Assembly: GCA_022826745.1 (NCBI GenBank) | Contig: JAJDUI010000026.1 | Coordinates: 86,458 to 133,219 of the forward strand | Length of the DNA: 46,762 nucleotides | Direction: 5' to 3' | Source of the DNA: Thermoanaerobaculia bacterium | GTDB taxonomy: Bacteria; Acidobacteriota; Thermoanaerobaculia; Multivoradales; Multivoraceae | Notes under the pieces: generated by a model | Databases searched by the model: none | What the model saw: the letters and a program-made list of their open reading frames with translations, nothing else | Told to the model about the DNA's origin: nothing | Shown: in pieces, positions 1 through 10,266 of the stretch | Layout: each line of letters begins with the position of its first letter | Position numbering within the stretch: the first letter of the stretch is position 1 | Made by a program: the position numbers and the translations under genes

Positions 1-1
1 C

Positions 2-364
2 ACGCCCGACGCGGTCCGTCGACGCGCCCGCACCCAACTCGGCCTCCAACCGGACGCGGTGGTACGCGAGTACGGCATGACGGAACTGACCAGCCAGGCC
101 TACTCCCGCCCCGGCGGCGAGCGCCTGCGCACGCCGCCCTGGATGCCGTTCCGCGTGCTGGACCCCGACACGCTCGAAGAGGTCGAGGAAGGCGAGACGG
201 GCCTTCTCGCCTTCTTCGACCTGGCCAACCTCGGCTCCGTCTGCCACGTCCTCACCGAGGACCTCGGCGTCCGCGAAGGCGACGCCTTCCGACTGCTCGG
301 CCGAGCCAGCGGCGCCGAGCTGCGCGGTTGTTCCCTGACCGCCGAGGAACTGGGTGCCGCGTGA
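2..364 (+). CDS. LuxE/PaaK-family acyl-protein synthetase, C-terminal part
   Basis: The reading frame is open from the window edge, so only about the last 120 residues are present. The segment EYGMTELTSQAY matches the adenylate-forming (LuxE/phenylacetate-CoA ligase-like) motif that follows the nucleotide-binding loop. The rest looks like the small C-terminal lid domain, with 'GLLAFFDLANLGS' and 'LTEDLG' typical of LuxE-type enzymes. Known members activate a fatty acid as acyl-AMP and load it onto a cysteine for reduction by LuxC. The next gene on the same strand is a LuxC-type reductase 79 bases away, which supports a paired acid-to-aldehyde reductase. The substrate cannot be read from the sequence. 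The N-terminal half lies outside the window. Confidence 0.75.
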   Translation, partial: TPDAVRRRARTQLGLQPDAVVREYGMTELTSQAYSRPGGERLRTPPWMPFRVLDPDTLEEVEEGETGLLAFFDLANLGSVCHVLTEDLGVREGDAFRLLGRASGAELRGCSLTAEELGAA

Positions 365-396
365 CCGTTCTCTCGCTCCGGGTCGCTGCCCACTGG

Positions 397-437
397 GTGC
401 GCCGGCGCCCTCGCCGGCATCCGGCGCGCAGCGCCGG
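397..437 (+). repeat. Hairpin element, copy R1
   Basis: GTGC at 397-400 is followed by a 7-bp stem (arms GCCGGCG and CGCCGGC, loop CCCT, 401-418). A second stem (arms CCGGCGC and GCGCCGG, loop GCA, 421-437) comes directly after. It fills the gap between the LuxE stop (364) and the LuxC ATG (444). It is one of at least seven related copies in the window; its stem differs from the others but remains fully paired. Confidence 0.7.
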
Positions 438-443
438 CTCCGC

Positions 444-1676
444 ATGACCTCACCCGTAGCCACGGCCCGACGCCTGGCCGCTGCGGCTCCGGCTCTGCGC
501 GCCACCTCCGACGACCAGCTCCTCGCCGCCTGGAAGGACACCCTCGCCGCCTTCCTCGACCCCGGGAGCCCCGAACGCCGGGCACTCGACCCTGACCTGC
601 TGCAGTCCACGGGCCTATCGCCGGCGGGCCTCGACCACGGCCTCCAGAGCATCGGCAGCGGCATGTACGGTGAAGCCGCGACCGCCGAGCTCGCCCGCCC
701 GCACTGCCAAAAGGAAGACGGATTCAGCCTGGTCGTCCTGCCCGCCGAACCACCCGGCCTGATTCTCCAGTCCCTCCTGCCCGCACTCGCGGCCCGCGCT
801 CCCGTCCTGTTCAAGTCCGCCCGTGCCGAGCCCCACTTCGCACCGGCCTTCCTTTCCGCCCTCAGCCAGCGATTGCCCGCTCTGGGCGATGCCTACGCCG
901 TCGCCACCTGGACCGGCGGCGACCCGGAAGTCGAGGCGCCGCTCCACGCCTCGGCCCGCCTCGTCGTGGCGTACGGCGGCGAAGAGACGGTCGGCGCCCT
1001 GCAAGCTGCCGCCCCCGGCCGGATCGTCACCTTCGGCCCGAAGCTCAGCCTCGGCTGGGTCGGCGCCGGTGCCGACGTGGAGCAGGCCGCCAGCGGCATG
1101 GCGGTCGACATCGCGACCTTCGACCAGCGCGGCTGCCTCTCCATCCACGCCGTCTTCGCCGATCCAGCGATCGCCGGCGTCTTCGCCACCGCCCTGGCCA
1201 GCGCCCTCAACGAACTCGCGACCGAACTGCCTCCCGGCCGCACCGACCCCGCCGGCCGCGCCGGCGTCCGCCTGGCCCGGGAAGACGCCGACCTCCGCGG
1301 CCTGACCTGGTACGGCAACGAACTAGACGCCGGCACGGTCATCCTGGAGAACGACGTGCGGATCAGCCCCTCACCCGGCCTCCGCACCGTCCGCGTTCAT
1401 CCTGCCGCCGACATCCCGCCGCTCGAAGACTGGAAAGGCCGCCTTCAGGGCCTCGCCATCGCGGGCGACCTGCCTCCAACGGTCCATGAGGCCTTCCTCG
1501 AAGCCGGAGTCTCGCGCTTCGCCCCAGCCGGCGCACTTCAGACCACCGACGCCGCCTGGCGAAACGACGGCATCGATCTCGCCGCCGAGTTCGCCTACGG
1601 TTCCGGCGGCAGCCCCGACACCGTCTCGGCCACTACGCCGTCCTTCACCCGGAACGACCGCGGCAGCGTCCGGTAG
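444..1676 (+). CDS. LuxC-like acyl-CoA reductase
   Basis: A 410-residue protein of the LuxC family, which reduces an activated acyl group to an aldehyde with NADPH. The catalytic cysteine is C231 in 'FDQRGCLSIH', the LuxC/aldehyde-dehydrogenase-like nucleophile motif. 'LVVAYGGEETV' and 'FGPKLSLGWV' match the cofactor-binding half. The ATG at 444 was chosen because the family N-terminus starts near it; an in-frame start at 354 would translate repeat R1 as a low-complexity leader. It lies downstream of the LuxE-type gene. No luciferase genes (luxAB) or luxD are seen, so aldehyde or fatty-alcohol formation is more likely than light. The 3' end overlaps the convergent MauE-like gene by 82 bases. 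At 410 residues it is shorter than classical LuxC (about 480). Confidence 0.75.
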   Translation: MTSPVATARRLAAAAPALRATSDDQLLAAWKDTLAAFLDPGSPERRALDPDLLQSTGLSPAGLDHGLQSIGSGMYGEAATAELARPHCQKEDGFSLVVLPAEPPGLILQSLLPALAARAPVLFKSARAEPHFAPAFLSALSQRLPALGDAYAVATWTGGDPEVEAPLHASARLVVAYGGEETVGALQAAAPGRIVTFGPKLSLGWVGAGADVEQAASGMAVDIATFDQRGCLSIHAVFADPAIAGVFATALASALNELATELPPGRTDPAGRAGVRLAREDADLRGLTWYGNELDAGTVILENDVRISPSPGLRTVRVHPAADIPPLEDWKGRLQGLAIAGDLPPTVHEAFLEAGVSRFAPAGALQTTDAAWRNDGIDLAAEFAYGSGGSPDTVSATTPSFTRNDRGSVR

Positions 1677-2560
1677 AGCGGCGCCAGGAAGGTCGGCGGC
1701 GCTTCGCGGATCTCGAATGCGGGGCCGTACGACCAGAAGAACGCCCGGTTCTCGTCCGGCGTCGCGGAGCTGAGGACCCACATCCGGCCACCGGCGAAGA
1801 CGTGCTGGTTCAGGCCGTCGACGGCCTTGCCGAGGTCCTCGTCCAGGTCGGCGATGACCAGCCAGTGCTCGCCTTCCTCCAGTTCCGGCACGACCGTGCT
1901 CAGGCAGAGCCGGCTGTCGCCGTCGCCGCTGCAGATCTCGTCGATCACGAGGTCCGGCTTCAGCCGGGTCGCGATGTTGTCGAGCGGGAGGTCCGGCGCG
2001 GCGCGGGCGAAGGCGAGCAGCCCCACCGTCAGCGTGCCGACGACGGCGAGCCGGATCCAGGGCGCGCCCTCGGCCGCGCGCCGGCCGAGGAACGCGATCG
2101 CCAGCGCCGGCACCATGAGCGCCAGGTCCTGCCAGAACGCCTCCGCCGGCGTTCGCTCGACCAGGTTGCCGAAACAGCCGCAGCCGGCTTCGTCCTCGGT
2201 CGCGATGCCCCGCAGGTCGCGGTAGTAGGCGCGGCCGGTGAGAAAGAGGAAGAAGGCGACGAGGAGCGCCGAGGGCCCGAGCACCCACATTCGGCGAAGC
2301 CCCAGGATCAGCGCGCTGCCGAGACCCATCTCGAGCGCCAGTGCGATCGCGGTGACCACAACGGCCGGCAGCAGGAAGTCGAGGCCCTCGATCTCGACCA
2401 GCTTGACGAACGCCTGCGGGTCGAGCGCCTTGACGACGCCGCCGAACACCAGCACGGCGCCCAGAAAGGCGCCTCCGGCCCAGCCGACGACAGGTAGCAC
2501 GGAGCCCGGCGCCTCGTCCGGCGCAGCCGCCCGGGTCTTCCGCCGCACTTCACTCGGCAT
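1595..2560 (-). CDS. MauE/DoxX-family membrane protein with thioredoxin-like C-terminal domain
   Basis: A 321-residue protein. The first 190 residues hold about five hydrophobic helices (near 23-42, 63-87, 92-112, 143-159, 170-187) and the CGCFG motif at 127-131, which marks MauE-type DoxX-family redox membrane proteins. The C-terminal 130 residues look periplasmic, with C210 and C219. They end in a strand pattern ('APLYRTLPRSFRVKDGVV') seen at the end of TlpA/thioredoxin-like folds. No CxxC active site is visible, so it may hand electrons to a partner or be a degenerate thioredoxin domain. Its tail overlaps the end of luxC on the other strand. Start ATG at 2560. The family assignment is good; the function is inferred. 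Confidence 0.65.
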   Translation of the reverse strand: MPSEVRRKTRAAAPDEAPGSVLPVVGWAGGAFLGAVLVFGGVVKALDPQAFVKLVEIEGLDFLLPAVVVTAIALALEMGLGSALILGLRRMWVLGPSALLVAFFLFLTGRAYYRDLRGIATEDEAGCGCFGNLVERTPAEAFWQDLALMVPALAIAFLGRRAAEGAPWIRLAVVGTLTVGLLAFARAAPDLPLDNIATRLKPDLVIDEICSGDGDSRLCLSTVVPELEEGEHWLVIADLDEDLGKAVDGLNQHVFAGGRMWVLSSATPDENRAFFWSYGPAFEIREAPPTFLAPLYRTLPRSFRVKDGVVAETVSGLPPEP

Positions 2561-2631
2561 GGTCGTCGCTCGTCCGTCTGATGTCCATGCGTTGCTATCC
2601 TGACCGGGGCTCGGCGAGCGCAGATTACCCC

Positions 2632-4317
2632 ATGATTTCCATCTCCAACCTCGCCAAGAGCTTCGGCGAGCAGACCCTGTTCGAGGGCGCGACCGTCCGC
2701 TTCGCCAAGGGCGAGCGGTACGGCCTCGTGGGCTCGAACGGCTCGGGCAAGTCGACCCTGCTGCGCATCCTGAGCGACGAGGAACCGGCCAGCGAGGGCA
2801 CGATCTCCATCCCCAGACGTTGCCGGCTCGGGGTGCTGAAGCAGGACCACTTCGAGTACGAGGAGGTGCCCATTCTCGACGTCGTCATGATGGGCAACGC
2901 CGAGCTGTGGAGCGCGATGGTCGAGAAGGACCGTCTGCTCGAACGGGCCGACGAGCACTTCGACGGCGACCGCTACGCCGAACTCGAGGAGGTCGTCATG
3001 CGCTGGGACGGCTACTCCCTGGAGTCGCGCGCGGCCGAGATCCTGGAGGGACTGGGAATCGACACGGAGGTCCACCGGGAGCCGCTGTCGATCCTCTCCG
3101 GCGGCTTCAAGCTCCGGGTGCTGCTGGCCCAGACCCTGGCCGCCGCCCCGGACGTCCTGCTGCTCGACGAGCCGACGAACCACCTCGACATCCTGTCGAT
3201 CCGCTGGCTCGAGAAGTTCCTGACCGACTTCAAGGGGGTCGTGGTCGTCGTCTCCCACGACCACCGCTTCCTCGACAACGTCTGCACCCAGATCCTCGAC
3301 ATCGACTACGAGACGTTGACCGTCTATCCCGGCGCGTACTCCAACTTCGAACAGAAGAAGATCGAGGAGCGCGCCCGCCGGGAGGCCGAGATCGCGCAAC
3401 GCCAGCAGGAGATCGACCACCACCAGAAGTTCGTCGACCGCTTCCGCTACAAGGCGAGCAAGGCCCGCCAGGCCCAGAGCCGCGTGAAGCTGATCAACCG
3501 GATGACGATCGAGCCCCTGCCGCAGAGCTCGCGCCGCTACCCGCTGTTCCGCTTCGACTCGCGGCGTCCGTCGGGCAAGCGCGTACTGACCCTGGAGGGA
3601 ATCTCCAAGAGCTACGGCGACAACCAGGTGCTCGACGACGTCTCGCTCGAGGTCGGCCGCGGCGAACGGGTCGCGGTGATCGGGCCCAACGGCATCGGCA
3701 AGTCGACCCTGCTCAAGATCGCGCTCGGCGAAGTCCGGCCCGACGCCGGAGAGATCGACTGGGGGTACGAGACCCACCCCGGCTACTTCGCCCAGGACCA
3801 CCGCCAGCAGTTGCTCGACCGGGACGGCGCCGAGCGCAAGACGGTCGAGAGCTGGCTCTGGGACTGCTGCCCCGGCGAGCCGATCGGCTTCGTCCGCGGC
3901 CAGCTCGGCGCCGTCCTGTTCACGAAGGACGAGGCGATCAAGCGGATCGGCAGCCTCTCTGGCGGCGAGGCCGCGCGCCTCCTCTTCTGCCGCCACGTCG
4001 TCCTCAAGCCGAACGTGCTGGTCCTCGACGAGCCCACCAACCACCTCGACCTGGAGGCGATCGAAGCGCTGATCGAGGGCCTGTCCGCCTACCAGGGCAC
4101 GCTGCTCCTCGTCTCCCACGACCGCTGGTTCGTGAGCCGCCTGGCGACCCGGATCATCGAGATCTCGGACCAGGGCGTGAACGACTTCCTCGGCAGCTAC
4201 GACGAATACCTGGAGCGCCTCGGCGACGACCACCTCGACCGGGCGGCCGCGCTCCAGCGGGCCAAGAGGGAAAAGCGGGAGAAGCGGGACAAGAAGGCGG
4301 CGGCGCGGGCAGTCTAG
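2632..4317 (+). CDS. ABC-F family ATPase (ribosome-associated type)
   Basis: A 561-residue protein with two ABC ATPase domains and no membrane segment, the ABC-F layout. Domain 1 has Walker A GSNGSGKST and signature LSGGFKLRV. Domain 2 has Walker A GPNGIGKST (near residue 353) and signature LSGGEAARL (near 442). Both have LDEPTNHLD Walker B/D-loop motifs. A charged linker between them (about 250-310, with 'KASKARQAQSR') matches the tRNA-interacting linker. Family members such as EttA, YbiT and Uup bind the ribosomal E site. Size and linker are nearest YbiT, but I do not assign a symbol. The C-terminus is Lys/Arg-rich. The start at 2632 gives the conserved 'MISISNLAKSFG' N-terminus. It is convergent with metH. 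Confidence 0.9.
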   Translation: MISISNLAKSFGEQTLFEGATVRFAKGERYGLVGSNGSGKSTLLRILSDEEPASEGTISIPRRCRLGVLKQDHFEYEEVPILDVVMMGNAELWSAMVEKDRLLERADEHFDGDRYAELEEVVMRWDGYSLESRAAEILEGLGIDTEVHREPLSILSGGFKLRVLLAQTLAAAPDVLLLDEPTNHLDILSIRWLEKFLTDFKGVVVVVSHDHRFLDNVCTQILDIDYETLTVYPGAYSNFEQKKIEERARREAEIAQRQQEIDHHQKFVDRFRYKASKARQAQSRVKLINRMTIEPLPQSSRRYPLFRFDSRRPSGKRVLTLEGISKSYGDNQVLDDVSLEVGRGERVAVIGPNGIGKSTLLKIALGEVRPDAGEIDWGYETHPGYFAQDHRQQLLDRDGAERKTVESWLWDCCPGEPIGFVRGQLGAVLFTKDEAIKRIGSLSGGEAARLLFCRHVVLKPNVLVLDEPTNHLDLEAIEALIEGLSAYQGTLLLVSHDRWFVSRLATRIIEISDQGVNDFLGSYDEYLERLGDDHLDRAAALQRAKREKREKRDKKAAARAV

Positions 4318-4332
4318 ACCCGCGATTCGTCG

Positions 4333-4354
4333 GTGCGCCGGCCGTCTGGCCGGC
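4333..4354 (+). repeat. Hairpin element, copy R2
   Basis: GTGC (4333-4336), stem arms GCCGGCC and GGCCGGC, loop GTCT. It starts 16 bases after the ABC-F stop codon and points the same way as that gene, between two convergent genes. I see no clear second hairpin in this copy and no run of T that would make a classical terminator. Confidence 0.65.
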
Positions 4355-4390
4355 TTCGTCTGCGCCCAGCCGTCGTGCGGGCCGTTCCCT

Positions 4391-7870
<3,480 letters not shown>

Positions 7871-7938
7871 TTCGTTCGTTTCCGCGGCTGGTCGTTCAGC
7901 CGAGAGGGGACGCTAACGCAGAAGCGGCCAGTAGCCTC

Positions 7939-7984
7939 GCCGCTCCGCGGCTCGGCACCCATGCCGGCCGGAAGGCCGGCGCAC
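7939..7984 (-). repeat. Hairpin element, copy R3
   Basis: Read on the minus strand: GTGC, stem arms GCCGGCC and GGCCGGC with loop TTCC (7984-7963), a short spacer, then a second stem (arms GCCGC and GCGGC, loop GGA, 7951-7939). It starts 10 bases after the VanZ-like stop codon and lies in the metH leader. It has the same two-hairpin order as R6. Confidence 0.7.
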
Positions 7985-7993
7985 CGACAATCC

Positions 7994-8359
7994 CTACCGC
8001 TGGAGTCGGGGCCAGAGCCTGGTGGCGAGCAGGGCGCCGACGCCGACGCCGACGGCGTCGGCGACCAGGTCCATCCATTCGCCCGACCGGTAGCCGAGCA
8101 GCATCTGGGCGATCTCGATCGCGCCGCCGTAGGCGACGGCGACGGCGGCCGCCAGGAGCACGCCGCGGATCCGGCCCGCCCTCGCCGCCGGTCCGCACCA
8201 GACCCAGGCGAGGAGGGCGAACAGGACGCCGTGAGCGACCCAGTCCCAGGGCGCCTCCGCCGCCACCCGGGGCGTGTCGCCCAGGAGCAGGGCCAGAAGG
8301 CGCACGATGCTCCGCTCCAGGGGCTCCGCGAACAGCGGCGCCGGCAGGAGCAGAAACAA
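7994..8359 (-). CDS. VanZ-like membrane protein
   Basis: About 121 residues with the VanZ-family pattern: 'WDWVAHGVLFALLAW', an 'AIEIAQMLLGYRSGEWMDLVADAVG' core split across two helices, and a final helix before a short basic tail. VanZ relatives are small inner-membrane proteins, one of which gives low-level teicoplanin resistance; the biochemical role is not known. The start is uncertain. The frame stays open up to the end of the upstream gene, with 'WRLLSVGVAGAIALF' as a likely longer first helix, but no ATG or GTG is available there. The TTG at 8359 is the first usable start I see. It follows the sulfurylase/APS-kinase gene by 67 bases on the same strand. Confidence 0.65.
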   Translation of the reverse strand: MFLLLPAPLFAEPLERSIVRLLALLLGDTPRVAAEAPWDWVAHGVLFALLAWVWCGPAARAGRIRGVLLAAAVAVAYGGAIEIAQMLLGYRSGEWMDLVADAVGVGVGALLATRLWPRLQR

Positions 8360-8426
8360 CGCGATCGCGCCGGCGACGCCGACCGAGAGCAGCCGCCAGG
8401 TGGGCGCGAGGCGCCGCCGGGGGGCG

Positions 8427-10151
8427 TCAGCGCGGTCCGACGAACCCCTCCTTCTCCAGGTGGAGGATGACCTGCTGGGCGGCCTCCTCTGCCGTGATAT
8501 CCGTCGTGTCGATGACCATGTCCGGATTCTCCGGCACCTCGTACGGATCCGAAATGCCGGTGAACGCGTCGATCAATCCCGCCCGGGCCTTCGCGTAGAG
8601 GCCCTTCACGTCGCGCTCCTCGCAGACGTCGAGCGGCGTCGCCACGTGAACCAGGATGAACCCGCCTCCGGCCTCGATCATCTCCCGCACATCCTGACGC
8701 ACATTCTCGTACGGCGCGATCGGAGCGCAAATGGCGATGCCGCCGTTCTTCGTGATCTCCGAAGCGACGAAGCCGATGCGGCGGATGTTGATGTCCCGGT
8801 GCTCCCTGGAGAACCCCAGCTCGGACGACAGGTTCGTCCGCACGATGTCGCCGTCGAGCAGGGTCACGGGCCGGCCGCCGGCCTCGAGGAACTTGACCAG
8901 CAGCACGTTGGCGATCGTCGACTTGCCGGCGCCGGAAAGCCCGGTGAAGAAGACCGTGAAGCCCTGGCTGCTGCGCGCCGGGTGGCTGCGCCGCAGCTCC
9001 CGGGCCACCTCCGGAAACGTGAACCACTCCGGGATCGGAAGGCCCCGGCGCAGCCGGCGGCGGAGATCGCTGCCCGAGATCGACAGCGTCCGCTCCCCCT
9101 CCTTCACGTTGTCGACCGGTTCGTACGAGTCCCGGTCCTCCACGTAGACCATCATCCGGAAAGGGACCATCTTCACGCCGAGCTCCGCCTCGTGCTCGAC
9201 CATCAGTTCCTGCGCGTCGTACGGACCGTAGAAGGGTTCGCCGGAGGAGTCGACTCCGGGGCCCGCGTGGTCGCGGCCGACGATCAGGTGGGTGCAGCCG
9301 TAGTTCCTGCGGATCAGGGCGTGCCAGAGCGCCTCGCGCGGACCGGCCATCCGCATCGCGAGTGGCAGCAAGGCCAGCTCGGCGGTGTGGCGCGGATAGT
9401 GGCTCAGGACCTTGCGGTAGCAACGAACGCGGGTGTAGTGATCGAGGTCGCCCGGCTTCGTCATGCCGACGACCGGGTGGATCAGCAGGTTCGCCTCCAG
9501 TTCGCGGGCCGCCCGCAGGGTCAGCTCGAAGTGCGCCCGGTGCATGGGGTTGCGGGTCTGGAAGGCGATCGCCGTCTTCCATCCGAGTTGCGCGAACCGT
9601 CGCCGCAACTGCTGGGGCGTCTTGCGCAGTCCGGGGAAGTCGTAGTGCCGCGGCGGCTGGACCCCTTCGATTCTTCCGCCCACGGACACCGTGTTCGTCC
9701 GCTGGTAGAGGTGGGCAACGCCGGGATGGGCCTGGTCGAGAGTCCCGTAGACGAGTTCCGCCTCCTTGCGCCGGTCGTGCTCCCAGACGTCGTCCACCGT
9801 GAGCACCGCCAGCGCCAGCCCCTCCAGGTCGCGCAGAACCAGCTTCGATCCCGCTTCCAGCCCGCTGGCGGCCTCGGGCGTGACGTCGAGCGTGATCGGA
9901 ATCGGCCACAACGCCCCGGAAGGCAGGCGCATCGTCTCGCAGACGCCGTCGAAGGCGGCCCGGTTCATGAACCCGTCGAGCGGCGCGAATCCGCCGCACA
10001 TCAGCAGCTCCAGATCGCAGATCTGGCGCGGCGTCAGGGTCCAGGAGGGCCACTCGCGCGAACCCTCCCTCAGCTCGTTCAGGCGTTCCGGTGCGGCGAT
10101 CAGCGGCCGCGGCGTGCCGCCGCGCCGCGCCAGTTGCGGCTCGGTCATCAT
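8427..10151 (-). CDS. Fused sulfate adenylyltransferase / adenylylsulfate kinase
   Basis: A 574-residue bifunctional enzyme that makes APS from ATP and sulfate and phosphorylates it to PAPS. The N-terminal sulfurylase (about 1-385) has QTRNPMHRAH near residue 197 and GRDHAGPG near 289. The C-terminal kinase (about 395-574) has the P-loop GLSGAGKS near 402 and 'DGDIVRTNLSSELGFS'. In the loop holding the phosphorylated serine of E. coli CysC ('ISPF') this protein reads IAPY, with alanine instead. No cysD, cysN or PAPS reductase gene is nearby, so PAPS might serve sulfotransferases or assimilation elsewhere. The ATG at 10151 is preceded by CGGAG at normal spacing; a longer reading to 10205 is possible. 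It is divergent from the carboxylase gene. Confidence 0.93.
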   Translation of the reverse strand: MMTEPQLARRGGTPRPLIAAPERLNELREGSREWPSWTLTPRQICDLELLMCGGFAPLDGFMNRAAFDGVCETMRLPSGALWPIPITLDVTPEAASGLEAGSKLVLRDLEGLALAVLTVDDVWEHDRRKEAELVYGTLDQAHPGVAHLYQRTNTVSVGGRIEGVQPPRHYDFPGLRKTPQQLRRRFAQLGWKTAIAFQTRNPMHRAHFELTLRAARELEANLLIHPVVGMTKPGDLDHYTRVRCYRKVLSHYPRHTAELALLPLAMRMAGPREALWHALIRRNYGCTHLIVGRDHAGPGVDSSGEPFYGPYDAQELMVEHEAELGVKMVPFRMMVYVEDRDSYEPVDNVKEGERTLSISGSDLRRRLRRGLPIPEWFTFPEVARELRRSHPARSSQGFTVFFTGLSGAGKSTIANVLLVKFLEAGGRPVTLLDGDIVRTNLSSELGFSREHRDINIRRIGFVASEITKNGGIAICAPIAPYENVRQDVREMIEAGGGFILVHVATPLDVCEERDVKGLYAKARAGLIDAFTGISDPYEVPENPDMVIDTTDITAEEAAQQVILHLEKEGFVGPR

Positions 10152-10266
10152 CTGCTCCGTCGACGTCGTCGTAGTGCGGCCCAGCAGCGCCGGCCGGGCC
10201 GGCACTCTAGCAGCCCGCTAAGGTTCCGTCCTTACCAGCCGAATGGATCGGCCCCGGAGAGCAACC

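Noticed and set aside
2308..4233. A 641-codon open frame opposite the ABC-F gene
   Set aside because: It is an antisense shadow of a gene with clear Walker and signature motifs, and it also crosses the neighbouring MauE-like gene.
4318..4390. A Rho-independent terminator between the ABC-F gene and metH
   Set aside because: The R2 stem is strong, but no run of T follows on either strand. The same holds for the other hairpin copies, so I do not call terminators.
7871..7993. A SAM or cobalamin riboswitch before metH
   Set aside because: Only 123 bases are available, part of it hairpin copy R3, and I see no B12-box or SAM-I core.
10185..10240. A hairpin (GCCGGCC-G-GGCCGGC) between the sulfurylase and carboxylase genes
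   Set aside because: The loop is a single base, the GTGC is shifted and there is no second stem. GC-rich palindromes of this kind arise easily here.
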